Positions 21,908 through 30,069 of a DNA stretch of 33,320 nucleotides are shown here, one piece after another. Source of the DNA: Streptomyces sp. G-G2 (lineage in GTDB: Bacteria > Actinomycetota > Actinomycetes > Streptomycetales > Streptomycetaceae). The notes beneath the pieces were generated by a model. That model had not been told where the DNA came from and ran no database searches. It worked only from the letters and a program-made list of their open reading frames with translations. Positions within the stretch are counted from its first letter, which is position 1, and each line of letters opens with the position of its first letter. The position numbers and the translations under genes are program-made. Location of the stretch: contig NZ_JASISO010000067.1 in NCBI RefSeq assembly GCF_030063135.1, positions 1 to 33,320 on the forward strand, written 5' to 3'.

Positions 21908-21929
21908 GAACTAGAACGCGTACTAGTTC
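21908..21929 (+). promoter_or_regulatory. KstR-like operator upstream of the thiolase gene
   Basis: The 22-bp near-palindrome with arms GAACTAG and CTAGTTC holds the core TAGAACGCGTACTA (21912-21925), which fits TnnAACnnGTTnnA with one difference (GTA for GTT). Only one pair of the 22-bp symmetry is mismatched. The core lies 55-68 bp before the thiolase start. The same framework recurs at 31483-31504. Confidence 0.7.
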
Positions 21930-21979
21930 AGGCGCGCCGCCGGGACGGCCCGCCGCTGTGAAGGGGAGAGGACGAGCTC

Positions 21980-23149
21980 ATGGCCGCGGAACCCGTCATC
22001 GTCGAAGCCGTACGCACGCCCATCGGCAAGCGGGGTGGTTCGCTCGCCAACCTCCATCCCGCCTACCTGCTCGGTGAGACCTACCGCGAGCTGCTCGCCC
22101 GTACGGGGATCCAGCCCGACTGCGTCGAGCAGATCGTCGGCGGCACCGTCACGCACGCCGGGGAGCAGTCGATGAACCCCGCCCGCAACGCCTGGCTCGC
22201 CATGGGCCTGCCGTACGAGACCGCCGCGACCACCGTGGACTGTCAGTGCGGCAGCTCCCAGCAGGCCAACCACATGGTCGCCAACATGATCTCCGGCGGT
22301 GTCATGGACATCGGCATCGCCTGCGGGGTCGAGGCGATGAGCCGGGTACCGCTCGGCTCCGGATCCAAGCACGGACCGGGCAAGCCCTTCCCGGACGAGT
22401 GGAACGTCGACCTGCCCAACCAGTTCGAGGCCGCCGAGCGGATCGCCCGCCACCGCGGCCTGACCCGCGAGGACGTCGACCGCCTCGGCGTCCTCTCCCA
22501 GGAGCGGGCCGCCACCGCCTGGGCCGAGGAACGCTTCAAGCGCGAGACCTTCGCCGTCCAGGTGCCCACCACCGAGGCCGAACAGGCCGCCGGGCAGGGC
22601 ATGTGGCGGCTGGTCGACCGGGACGAGGGCCTGCGCGACACCAGCATGGAGGCGCTGGCCCGGCTCAAGTCGGTCATGCCCACCGCCGTGCACACCGCCG
22701 GGAACTCCTCCCAGATATCCGACGGCGCCTGCGCCGTGATGTGGGCCTCGCGCAAGATGGCCCGCGCGCTCAAGCTGAAACCGCGCGCCCGGATCGTGGC
22801 GCAGACCCTGGTCGGCTCGGACCCGCACTACCACCTGGACGGGCCGATCGACGCGACCCGGGCGGTCCTCGGCAAGGCCGGGATGTCCCTCAAGGACATC
22901 GACCTCGTCGAGATCAACGAGGCCTTCGCGTCCGTGGTGCTCAGCTGGGGCCAGGTCTTCGAGCAGGACATGGAGAAGGTCAACGTCAACGGCGGGGCGA
23001 TCGCGCTCGGCCACCCGGTCGGGGCCACCGGCGCCCGGCTGATCACCACCGCGCTGCACGAGCTGGAACGACGCGACAAGGAGTTCGCGCTGATCACGAT
23101 GTGCGCGGGCGGCGCGCTCGCCACCGGCACGATCATCCAGCGCCTCTGA
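21980..23149 (+). CDS. fadA5: FadA5-type thiolase (steroid-CoA acetyl-CoA acyltransferase), 389 aa
   Basis: A thiolase that shortens acyl-CoA side chains by thiolytic cleavage. Active-site residues: nucleophile Cys of DCQCGSSQQANH (about residue 90), NEAF (about 312), His of GHPVG (about 344) and Cys of ITMCAGGALATG (about 374). The segments AAERIARHRGLTREDVD, TAGNSSQISDGA, PHYHLDGPIDATRAVLGKAG and EINEAFASVVLSW closely resemble M. tuberculosis FadA5, a steroid side-chain thiolase. ATG 21980 has an AGGGGAGAGG ribosome site. The KstR-like site lies upstream and the P450 is divergent, so the pair probably acts on the same sterol-derived acids. Cytoplasmic. Whether full ring degradation exists cannot be seen here. 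Confidence 0.9.
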   Translation: MAAEPVIVEAVRTPIGKRGGSLANLHPAYLLGETYRELLARTGIQPDCVEQIVGGTVTHAGEQSMNPARNAWLAMGLPYETAATTVDCQCGSSQQANHMVANMISGGVMDIGIACGVEAMSRVPLGSGSKHGPGKPFPDEWNVDLPNQFEAAERIARHRGLTREDVDRLGVLSQERAATAWAEERFKRETFAVQVPTTEAEQAAGQGMWRLVDRDEGLRDTSMEALARLKSVMPTAVHTAGNSSQISDGACAVMWASRKMARALKLKPRARIVAQTLVGSDPHYHLDGPIDATRAVLGKAGMSLKDIDLVEINEAFASVVLSWGQVFEQDMEKVNVNGGAIALGHPVGATGARLITTALHELERRDKEFALITMCAGGALATGTIIQRL

Positions 23150-23185
23150 GCCCCGTGGGCCCCGTGCCCCGTGGGATGGGAAACA

Positions 23186-23232
23186 GAAGGCCCCGGCGGG
23201 CGGACCTGGGGAGGTCGGCCGTCGGGGCCTTC
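23186..23232. terminator. Terminator between the thiolase and lytic transglycosylase genes
   Basis: GAAGGCCCCG (23186-23195) pairs with CGGGGCCTTC (23223-23232); an inner ACCT/AGGT pair stabilises the loop region. It lies between the convergent thiolase and transglycosylase-like genes. Confidence 0.65.
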
Positions 23233-23281
23233 GTACTGCTACTGCTGGTGCTGCGGCTCTAGCCGGTGGCGAGCTCGCGGC

Positions 23282-23686
23282 TTAGTACCAGTGGTTGGCG
23301 GACCAGAACTTCCAGGCGCCGACCGGGCTGCCGTAGCGGGAGTTCATGTAGTCCAGGCCCCACTTGATCTGGGTGGCCGGGTTGGTCTTCCAGTCCGAGC
23401 CCGCCGACGCCATCTTCGAGGCGGGCAGGGCCTGGACCAGGCCGTAGGCACCGGAGGAGGCGTTGGTGGCCGTGTGGTTCCAGCCGCTCTCACGGGAGAC
23501 GATCTTGGCGAAGGCGTCGTACTGGGCCGGGTCCTTGATCATCTGTCGCGCGATGGACTTGGCGTCCATCGGGGCCGCCTGGGCGGGAACCGTGGCGAGC
23601 ATGGAACCGGCCACACCCAGGGCGAGCACGGTACCGGCGAAGGTCTTCTTGGAGGCGGCGATGCGGCGGATGACGGCGTTGGACAC
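23282..23686 (-). CDS. Secreted lytic transglycosylase-like (SLT) protein (134 aa)
   Basis: A small exported cell-wall hydrolase. The signal peptide is SNAVIRRIAASKKTFAGTVL followed by a hydrophobic ALGVAGSMLATVPAQAAP with an Ala-x-Ala cut near residue 40. The mature protein is a minimal transglycosylase-SLT domain: AFAKIVSRESGWNHTATNAS (catalytic Glu in SRESGWN), GAYGLVQALPASKM, ATQIKWGLDYMNSRYGSPVG, ending at FWSANHWY. The domain cleaves peptidoglycan glycan strands. GTG 23686 with GGAAGG at six bases is the start; the frame is open further upstream but without features. A long structured leader with two consecutive perfect hairpins lies upstream (about 23707-23760). Confidence 0.88.
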   Translation of the reverse strand: MSNAVIRRIAASKKTFAGTVLALGVAGSMLATVPAQAAPMDAKSIARQMIKDPAQYDAFAKIVSRESGWNHTATNASSGAYGLVQALPASKMASAGSDWKTNPATQIKWGLDYMNSRYGSPVGAWKFWSANHWY

Positions 23687-24019
23687 GGAAAGCCTTCCGT
23701 AGGGAGCAGGGACGGTCGCCGCATGCCGAAGACATGCGTGAGCCACTCACGCGGTGGAGAGGGGTTCGTCTGCGGGGGGTGAAGCACCCCGGCCGCTTGG
23801 CGACATTCACCAGTTAGCCAGGCCGCCGAGGGTCTGGCAACGACCCCTCTTACTAGTTGAGGTCGCAGCCGGGGCTGAATGACCCCGTCCGAGGACGTCG
23901 GCATCCGTACAGGTGGGGGCCGGTTTGAGGGGGTATATATGGAACATTTAAGGACCACTATCCCGGGTCGTATGTGACCTGGGTCCTGTGGGGCGGGTCA
24001 CCGGGGAGGGGCCCGGATC
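23687..24019 (-). promoter_or_regulatory. Structured leader region of the SLT gene
   Basis: This 333-bp stretch contains no gene. Read on the minus strand, it holds two adjacent hairpins near the start codon (GCGTGAG/CTCACGC and CGCATG/CATGCG), a GGGGTGCTTCACCCC hairpin further up, a possible promoter (TTGCCA, 17 bp, CTAACT) and an AT-rich island with TATATA at 23934-23939. Cell-wall hydrolase genes of actinobacteria often have riboswitch leaders; I do not find the c-di-AMP (ydaO) consensus blocks here. Confidence 0.35.
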
Positions 24020-24898
24020 TCACGCTCCGTGGCTGTCCGTACCCCTTTCGGGGGTGTGTCCCGGGCCACTTTCAGCCCCTGGAGGGAAGGAAACCGGTGC
24101 CTCGAACGCGGCTTTCCTCGTCGCCCGGCGCAGCGCCTTCAGCAGCGTGGCGCCCAGGGTCATGGTCAGGACGACCGTCAGCACGGCCCGGCCCAGGTCC
24201 CAGCCCAGCGACGTGGCCAGGCAGTACGCGAGGAAGCGGGCCAGGTTCGCGCCCAGCGGGTCCCCGGGGTGGAAGGAGACGCCCTGGCCCATGCCCTGCA
24301 GGATCACCCAGCCCTGCAGGTTCATGACCGTGCCGTACGCGAAGGACCCGGCGAACCCGTACGCCGACAGCATCAGCAGCTCCGCCCGCCCCCGGATCCG
24401 GTCCGCGCCGGGCAGCAGCCCGGCGCCCAGCGAGAACCAGCCCATCGCCAGCATCTGGAACGGCATCCACGGCCCCACGCCGCCCGTGAGCAGCGCGGAC
24501 GCGAACATCGTGACCGAGCCGAGGACGAAGCCGAAGCCCGGTCCCAGGACCCGGCCGCTCAGCACCATCAGGAAGAACATGGGCTCCAGGCCCGCCGTCC
24601 CGGCCCCCAGCGGCCGCAGGGCCGCGCCGACGGCCGCCAGCACGCCCAGCATGGCCACCGCCTTCGCGTCCATGCCGTTGTCGGCGATGGTCGCGACCAC
24701 CACGGCCACGAGCAGCGGGAGCAGGGCGGCGAACAGCCAGGGGGCGTCCTGGGAGTGCGCCAGCCCGGACTGGCGGTCGGCGAGCAGGGGCCAGCCGAAG
24801 GCGGCGATCCCGATGAGGGTGACGAGGGCCAGGGCGACCGCGCCGCGCGGGCCGATGCGGACGGGGCGGTTCGTGGAGCGGCTCACGGGGCGGCTCAC
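24020..24898 (-). CDS. ECF transporter S component (CbrT-like substrate binder), 292 aa
   Basis: The membrane substrate-binding subunit of an energy-coupling factor transporter. At least six helices are visible: ALALVTLIGIAAFGWPLL, LFAALLPLLVAVVVATIA, AVAMLGVLAAVGAALRPLG, FFLMVLSGRVLGPGFGFVLG, MFASALLTGGVGPWMPFQML, and LARFLAYCLATSLGWDLG through AVLTVVLTMTLGATLL. GTG 24898 overlaps the TGA of the ATPase gene (GTGA). The pattern GPGFGFVLGSVTMFASALLT...GPWMPFQMLAMGW is the usual one of S components. As the operon starts with a cobalamin riboswitch, cobalamin or a corrinoid is the probable substrate. Confidence 0.85.
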   Translation of the reverse strand: MSRPVSRSTNRPVRIGPRGAVALALVTLIGIAAFGWPLLADRQSGLAHSQDAPWLFAALLPLLVAVVVATIADNGMDAKAVAMLGVLAAVGAALRPLGAGTAGLEPMFFLMVLSGRVLGPGFGFVLGSVTMFASALLTGGVGPWMPFQMLAMGWFSLGAGLLPGADRIRGRAELLMLSAYGFAGSFAYGTVMNLQGWVILQGMGQGVSFHPGDPLGANLARFLAYCLATSLGWDLGRAVLTVVLTMTLGATLLKALRRATRKAAFEAPVSFPPGAESGPGHTPERGTDSHGA

Positions 24899-26766
24899 GG
24901 GGCCCCGCCCTGCGCCAGGGTCTCGGCGACCTGGGAGACGGTGAGCCAGTGGCCCGGGGCCAGGATCTTGGCGACCTGCGGGGCGAAGGCGGGCGAGGAG
25001 ACCACCACCTCGGCCGTCGGGCCGTCCGCGACGATCTCGCCCCCGGCCAGGATGACGACCCGGTGGGCCAGCTCGGCGGCCAGTTCCACGTCGTGGGTGG
25101 CCAGGACGATCGCGTGGCCCCGGGCGGCGAGGTCCCGCAGGATCTCGATCAGCCGCGCCTTGGCGGCGTAGTCCAGACCCCGGGTCGGCTCGTCCAGGAG
25201 CAGGAGGGCGGGCCTGCCGGTGAGTACGAGCGCCAGGGCGAGGGCCAGGCGCTGGCCCTCGGAGAGGTCGCGGGGGTGGGTGTCGTCGGGGACGTCCGGG
25301 AGCAGTGCGGACACCAGCGCGCGGCAGGTTCCGGGGGCGGCCCCCGCGTCCGTGTCGGCGGCCGTGCACTCGGCGCCCACCGTGTCGGCGTACAGCAGGT
25401 CGCGGGGCTCCTGCGGTACGAGGCCCACGCGGCGGACCATCTCGGCGGGCGGGGTGCGGTGCGGGAGCCTGCCGCCGACGCGGAGGTGTCCGGAGGCGGG
25501 TTCGAGCATGCCGACGAGGGTGGCGAGGAGGGTGGACTTGCCGGCGCCGTTGCGGCCCATGAGGGCGACGGTTTCGCCGGGGGCGAGGGTGAGGGTGATG
25601 TCGTGGAGCACCTCCGTGCGGGTGCGCCTGACGGCTAGGTTCGTGGCGGTGAGGGGGGCCTCGGCCTCGCCTTCGCCCTCGCCCTTTGTTCGTGCCGTGG
25701 CTGCGGGCCCGCGCCGGAACATGCGCCATCGCCCCGCCCGGGCCGGGTGTGGCGCGGGTGCGTCGGTGCGCGCGGCGAGCGCCGACCGTGCCTCCGGCGG
25801 CGCCTCAAACGCCGGCGGGGCTGGTATGGGCTCGGCTCGGGGGGTTGGTGCTTGGAACGTGGGCGGGGCTGGTGTGGGCTCGGCTCCGAGGGGCGGGGCC
25901 TCCGGCGGCGCCTCAAACGCCGGCGGGGCTGGTATGGGCTCGGCTCCGAGGGAGAGGAGGCGGGCGCGCAGGGGAGGGGATTGGCGGCGGGCGTCGCGGA
26001 TGGAGAGGGGGAGGGGGGACCAGCCCGCCAGGCGGCCCAGGGCCACCACCGGCGGGTGGACGGGGGAGACCGCCATGATCTCGGCCGGGGTCCCGAGGAC
26101 GGGGGCCGCGCCCGGCGACGGCAGGAGCAGCACGTGGTCGGCGTACTGCACCACCCGCTCCAGCCGGTGCTCCGCCATCAGGACGGTCGTGCCGAGGTCG
26201 TGGACCAGGCGCTGGAGGACCGCCAGCACCTCCTCCGCGGCCGCCGGGTCGAGGGCCGAGGTGGGTTCGTCCAGGACCAGGACCCGGGGGTGCGGGGTCA
26301 GGACCGATCCGATCGCGACCCGCTGCTGCTGGCCCCCGGACAGGGTGGCGATCGGCCGGTCCCGCAGTTCGTTCAGGCCGAGCAGGTCCAGGGTCTCCTC
26401 CACCCGCCGCCGCATCACCGCGGGCGGCAGGCCCAGGGACTCCATGCCGTACGCCAGCTCGTCCTCGACCACGTCCGTGACGAAGTGCGCGAGCGGGTCC
26501 TGGCCGACCGTGCCGACGACATCGGCCAGCTCCCGCGGCTTGTGGGTACGGGTGTCGCGCCCCGCGACCGTGACCCGCCCGCGCAGGGTGCCCCCGGTGA
26601 AGTGCGGGACCAGCCCGGACACGGCTCCGAGCAGGGTCGACTTGCCGACCCCCGACGGGCCCACGAGCAGGGTCAGCTCGCCCTCCGGGACGGTGACGTC
26701 CACATCGCGGAGCGTGGGCTCGCACTGGCCCTCGTACGTCACGGAGACCTGCTCGAAGCGGATCAT
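24895..26766 (-). CDS. Fused double ATPase of an ECF transporter (A-A'), 623 aa
   Basis: Two ABC domains in one chain, powering vitamin uptake. Domain 1: Walker A GPSGVGKST (36-44), signature LSGGQQQRV (142-150), Walker B RVLVLDEPTSALD. Domain 2: GRNGAGKST (404-412), LSEGQRLALA (501-510), ALLLLDEPTRGLD. Most ECF systems use two separate ATPases; fusions are known. The linker, about residues 250-370, is disordered and contains the repeated phrase GAEPIPAPPAFEAPPEA, encoded by a 49-bp direct repeat that resembles a Streptomyces dispersed repeat. ATG 26766 overlaps the preceding stop (TAATG). Confidence 0.9.
   Translation of the reverse strand: MIRFEQVSVTYEGQCEPTLRDVDVTVPEGELTLLVGPSGVGKSTLLGAVSGLVPHFTGGTLRGRVTVAGRDTRTHKPRELADVVGTVGQDPLAHFVTDVVEDELAYGMESLGLPPAVMRRRVEETLDLLGLNELRDRPIATLSGGQQQRVAIGSVLTPHPRVLVLDEPTSALDPAAAEEVLAVLQRLVHDLGTTVLMAEHRLERVVQYADHVLLLPSPGAAPVLGTPAEIMAVSPVHPPVVALGRLAGWSPLPLSIRDARRQSPPLRARLLSLGAEPIPAPPAFEAPPEAPPLGAEPTPAPPTFQAPTPRAEPIPAPPAFEAPPEARSALAARTDAPAPHPARAGRWRMFRRGPAATARTKGEGEGEAEAPLTATNLAVRRTRTEVLHDITLTLAPGETVALMGRNGAGKSTLLATLVGMLEPASGHLRVGGRLPHRTPPAEMVRRVGLVPQEPRDLLYADTVGAECTAADTDAGAAPGTCRALVSALLPDVPDDTHPRDLSEGQRLALALALVLTGRPALLLLDEPTRGLDYAAKARLIEILRDLAARGHAIVLATHDVELAAELAHRVVILAGGEIVADGPTAEVVVSSPAFAPQVAKILAPGHWLTVSQVAETLAQGGAP
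25790..25946. repeat. 49-bp exact direct repeat inside the ATPase linker
   Basis: The 49 bases at 25790-25838 (from GCCTCCGGCGGCGCCTCAAA to GGCTC) recur exactly at 25898-25946, 108 bp later and in frame, with a degenerate copy between (about 25859-25890). Read on the minus strand the unit contains CCAGCCCCGCCGGCGTTTGA, a phrase I know as a very common Streptomyces intergenic repeat. Confidence 0.85.
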
Positions 26767-27923
26767 TACGGCGCCTCCTTGGGCGGTACGGGCGCCACGA
26801 AGGCGGGGAGCAGACCGATCAGCACCGCCGCCGCGGGCCACAGCGGCAGGCCGGGCGCGACCAGCGGCACCACACCGGGCAGCAGCCCCTCGGGGTCCAC
26901 GGACCCGGCGTGGATCATCAGGGCGGCGACGGCCGCACCGGACCCGGACACCAGCCAGGCGCGCACGCCCCACCGGTCGGGGCGGTAACGGGTCCGGACG
27001 CTGCGCCGCCCGCCGAGCCGGAGCCCGCCGAGGGCGAGCGCGAGGCCGACGAGGAGGACGGGGAGTCCGTACCCGGCGCCTTCGGCGGCGAGCAGGCCGT
27101 AGGTGCCGGCGCAGATGCCGAGGAGCCCGCCGATGGTGAGGACGTTGGTGGTGTGCCGGACGGCGGGCGGCACACGGGCGGTGCGGCCGTAGCCGCGCGC
27201 GTCCATCGACGCGGCCACCGCCACCGAGCGCTCCAGGGCGCCTTCGAGGACCGGCAGGCCGATCTGGAGGATCGCCTTCACCCCGCCGGTGGGGCGGCCG
27301 CGCAGGCGGCGGGCGGTGCGCAGCCGGACCACGTCGGCGACCATGTTCGGCGCGAAGGTCATGGCCACGACCACCGCCACCCCCGCCTCGTACAGGGCGG
27401 CGGGCAGGGATTTGAGCAGCCGGGCCGGATTGGCGAGGGCGTTGGCGGCGCCCACGCAGATCAGGAGGGTGGCGAGCTTGGCCCCGTCGTAGAAGGCGAA
27501 GACCAGCTGCTCTGCGGTGACCCTGCCGCCGAAGCGGATGCCCTGGGCCCAGCCGGGCAGCGGGACCTCGGGGAGGGTGAAGAGGGTGTGCGAGCCGGGG
27601 ACCGGCGAGCCCAGGAGCATGGAGAAGACCAGGCGCAGGCCAATGACGACCAGGCCGAGCTTGATGAACGCGCCGTACGACCGGGCCCAGGGCGCGGCGG
27701 TCCGGCGGGCGGCCACCACGTAGCCGGCGACGCCGACGATCAGCCCGAGCAGCAGCGGATTGGTGGTCCGGGACGCGGCCGTGGCCAGGCCGAGGGCCCA
27801 GAGCCACCACGCACCGGCGTGCAGCGCGTTGCGGCGCCGGGCGACCGGCGGCTGCCAGCGGCCCCGGCCGCGCCACCCCTCTCTCCGCGGGGGCGACGCG
27901 GAGGACGGGTGCGCCGAGGTCAT
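26766..27923 (-). CDS. ECF transporter T component (transmembrane coupling protein), 385 aa
   Basis: The coupling subunit that links the S component to the ATPases. Helices include GLIVGVAGYVVAARRTA, AFIKLGLVVIGLRLVFSMLL, ATLLICVGAANALANPARL and ALYEAGVAVVVAMTFAPNMV. The conserved coupling motif A-R-G is seen in AASMDARGYGRTAR, with a second basic motif RTARRLRGRP. A further hydrophobic C-terminal part (LTIGGLLGICAGTYGLLAAE and beyond) is longer than in minimal T proteins. ATG 27923 overlaps the stop of the preceding SCO2322-like gene (ATGA), and its TAA touches the ATPase ATG (TAATG), implying strict coupling. Confidence 0.88.
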   Translation of the reverse strand: MTSAHPSSASPPRREGWRGRGRWQPPVARRRNALHAGAWWLWALGLATAASRTTNPLLLGLIVGVAGYVVAARRTAAPWARSYGAFIKLGLVVIGLRLVFSMLLGSPVPGSHTLFTLPEVPLPGWAQGIRFGGRVTAEQLVFAFYDGAKLATLLICVGAANALANPARLLKSLPAALYEAGVAVVVAMTFAPNMVADVVRLRTARRLRGRPTGGVKAILQIGLPVLEGALERSVAVAASMDARGYGRTARVPPAVRHTTNVLTIGGLLGICAGTYGLLAAEGAGYGLPVLLVGLALALGGLRLGGRRSVRTRYRPDRWGVRAWLVSGSGAAVAALMIHAGSVDPEGLLPGVVPLVAPGLPLWPAAAVLIGLLPAFVAPVPPKEAP

Positions 27924-28705
27924 CGGGCGCGGGGGCGGGACTGCCAGAAGGCGGCCGCGGCCAGGGCGATCACGGCCGCGATGCCCGCCAGGAGACCGAC
28001 GGAGGGACCGCCTCCGCTGCCGTCCGCCGAGGAGGACGCGGCGGAAGCGGAGGTCGAGGCGGCGGCCGACGGCTTGGGTTCGGCCGGGGCGACCTGGTCG
28101 CCGCAGCCCTGCTTCGGGTAGCCGGAGATCGCGCACAGCAGCGCCGCCGAGTTGTACCGCAGCGGCTTCGCCACCTCCGCCAGCGCGTCGGCGGCCGTCG
28201 CGTCCGGGGCCACCACCGCGCAGGCGGTCCGCGGGGTGTCCCGCGGCGGGGTCTCACCGGAGGGCCCGTCCGCCGGGACACCGAAGTCGATGACCAGGGC
28301 CACGCGCTTGCGGCCCTCCACGGCGGCGGTGCCCGAGCAGACGGCCCCGAAGTCGGCCCCGGCGCGCGGCTTGACGGAGTCGTCCGCCGCGTCCTGGCCG
28401 ACGCCGAAGCGGAAGCCCTGCACGGAGCCGTCCTTCGGCCGGACCTGGGAGGCGCCCTGGGTGGCGTACGTCCACGAGCCGTTCGTACCGTCCCAGAACG
28501 ACCAGTACCGGTAACCGGCCGCCAGCGCGGGCGCGGCGCCGAGCACCGTCAGCGCCATGCCCACCGTGCTCAGCGCGAGCGCGAGCACGAGCGGCAGGGC
28601 CACCGGCCCGCCGCGGCGCGCGGCCCGGGAGGTGGGCCGCGTCACGGCCCGCGTCACGGCGCGCGGCCCGGCAGGCGCTGCGGCTCGCGGCACCGCACGG
28701 GTCAC
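27920..28705 (-). CDS. SCO2322-family secreted, membrane-anchored protein (261 aa)
   Basis: A surface protein with a long basic N-terminus (several R-A-V-T-R repeats), a signal-anchor (GPVALPLVLALALSTVGMAL and on), an extracellular domain and a C-terminal helix (GLLAGIAAVIALAAAAFW) followed by RPRAR. The extracellular part begins AGYRYWSFWDGTNGSWTYAT and has QVRPKDGSVQGFRFGVGQ, the pattern of the SCO2322 family, known from Streptomyces beside ECF genes. Six or so Cys/Gly residues (SGYPKQGCGDQ) may form disulphides. Function unproven; its placement between a barrel protein and an ECF transporter suggests cobalamin capture. GTG 28705 overlaps the barrel gene's stop (GTGA). Confidence 0.8.
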   Translation of the reverse strand: MTRAVPRAAAPAGPRAVTRAVTRPTSRAARRGGPVALPLVLALALSTVGMALTVLGAAPALAAGYRYWSFWDGTNGSWTYATQGASQVRPKDGSVQGFRFGVGQDAADDSVKPRAGADFGAVCSGTAAVEGRKRVALVIDFGVPADGPSGETPPRDTPRTACAVVAPDATAADALAEVAKPLRYNSAALLCAISGYPKQGCGDQVAPAEPKPSAAASTSASAASSSADGSGGGPSVGLLAGIAAVIALAAAAFWQSRPRAR

Positions 28706-29949
28706 AGCTGCTGCTTCTTCTTGCGGCGGCCGCTCAGCAGGATGCCGATGCCCACGCCCGCCGCGGCGCCCGCGCCGACGATCCACCAGACGTTGCGGGT
28801 CGAGGAGGCGGGCTCGTTCGACGAGTCCGCGGCGGAGTCCTTGGCCTTCTCCTGCTCGGCCGGACCGGTCGCGCTCAGCGCCGTCACCAGGTCGGCGCCG
28901 CCGAAGGACCTGGGGTCGGCGCCCGTCGCGTGCGCGGCCAGGACCAGCGTGGCCAGGGCGGCCGGGCTGCCCTTGGACCACTCGGCGCTGTTGCCCTTGA
29001 GCCACTCCAGCGCGCCCGCGGCGGACTGCTTGTGACCGGCGGCGGCCAGCGCGATCACGGCGTCGGCGGTGTTGCCGATGTCCGCGGTGGGCGCGTCCGC
29101 ACCCGGGGTCTTCGCGGTCAGGTGGCCGTCCGCCTTGAGTGCCTCGGCCAGGTAACCTGCCGCGCCCTGGGCGGCGGCCGCCGGGTCCATGGCTGCGGTG
29201 GCCCGGGCCGCGCAGTCCAGCGCGGCGGCGGGGGAGTCCGCGGCGCCCGGAGTGACGAGCGTGCCCTTGCCGAGGGCGGCGAGGACCGCGGCCGCGGTCG
29301 CGTCGGCGTTCGGCGGGAGCTTGCCCTCCTGCGGCTGGTAGCCGAAGGCGCCTCGGTCGGCGGCGGGCTGGGCCGCGCAGCCCAACTGGAAGGACAGCAG
29401 GCCGTCGTACGCCGACTTGCCCGCCTTCGACTTCACCGCGGCCGGGTCGTCCCCGGCCACGGCCAGCGCGCTGATCACGACGGAGGTGGAGCTGCCCTCG
29501 CTCGGGGCGCCCGGGTTGTAGGACCAGCCGCCGTCCTCGTTCTGTACGGACTTCAGCCAGTCGGCGCCCTTCTTGACGGCCGCGTCGTGGCCGCCCAGCG
29601 CCTTCAGGGCCTGCACCGCGACCGCGGTGGCGTTCGTGTCGGGCACCGTCTTGGCGTCGCACGCGGCGCCCGTGTCCGCACGGAACGCGGTGAACGCGCC
29701 GTCCGCGCACTGCTGGCCGGTCAGCCAGTCGACGGCCTGCCCCGCGGGCTTCACCCCGGCGGTGTGCTGCGCGAGCAGCGCGAAGGACTGGCGCCAGACG
29801 CCGTCGTAGGTCGGGTCGCCCTTGCCGAACAGCCCGGAGGGGATCACGGGAGCCGGTGAGGGCGAGGGGGCGCCGAGGGCGGCGGGAGCGGCGCCCACAC
29901 AGAGCACGGCGGAGGCGGCGAGCGCGGCGGCGCTACGGCGGACGTTCAT
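28702..29949 (-). CDS. Secreted prenyltransferase/squalene-oxidase-repeat (alpha/alpha-barrel) protein, 415 aa
   Basis: A membrane-anchored surface protein of the alpha6/alpha6-barrel type. Signal peptide MNVRRSAAALAASAVLCVGA and cut near ALGAP; repeats with the Q/W-like motif include NATAVAVQALKALGGHDA, WLKSVQNEDGGWSYNPGAPS, TSVVISALAVAGDDP, DATAAAVLAALGKGTL and IGNTADAVIALAAAG. The C-terminus is a TM helix (VWWIVGAGAAAGVGIGILLS) with GRRKKKQQL. Enzymatic prenyltransferase motifs are not evident, so it is probably a binding protein; eukaryotic intrinsic factor and transcobalamin have the same barrel fold. First gene after the cobalamin riboswitch; ATG 29949 has GGAGAGG upstream. Confidence 0.8.
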   Translation of the reverse strand: MNVRRSAAALAASAVLCVGAAPAALGAPSPSPAPVIPSGLFGKGDPTYDGVWRQSFALLAQHTAGVKPAGQAVDWLTGQQCADGAFTAFRADTGAACDAKTVPDTNATAVAVQALKALGGHDAAVKKGADWLKSVQNEDGGWSYNPGAPSEGSSTSVVISALAVAGDDPAAVKSKAGKSAYDGLLSFQLGCAAQPAADRGAFGYQPQEGKLPPNADATAAAVLAALGKGTLVTPGAADSPAAALDCAARATAAMDPAAAAQGAAGYLAEALKADGHLTAKTPGADAPTADIGNTADAVIALAAAGHKQSAAGALEWLKGNSAEWSKGSPAALATLVLAAHATGADPRSFGGADLVTALSATGPAEQEKAKDSAADSSNEPASSTRNVWWIVGAGAAAGVGIGILLSGRRKKKQQL

Positions 29950-30069
29950 GGCGGGGCGGGTGCCTCTCCTGCTGGGGAGCGCGGGAGGCAGGCACGGGAA
30001 GTACCGGGCTCCGGCTCCGTTTACCTCGACGGTGCCGACCGCCGGGGATCCGGCGGCGCGAGCCGCGCA

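Noticed and set aside
23700..23960. c-di-AMP (ydaO) riboswitch before the SLT gene
   Set aside because: The position and a GGCTAACTGG stretch are suggestive, but the required GCCGAA..., GGGGTGAATC and GACCCGTCAGCTAACC blocks are missing or out of order.
26767..27876. Very long upstream extension of the double ATPase frame
   Set aside because: It runs antisense-free but in the wrong frame through the T-component gene and shows no domain; GC-rich codon bias keeps it open.
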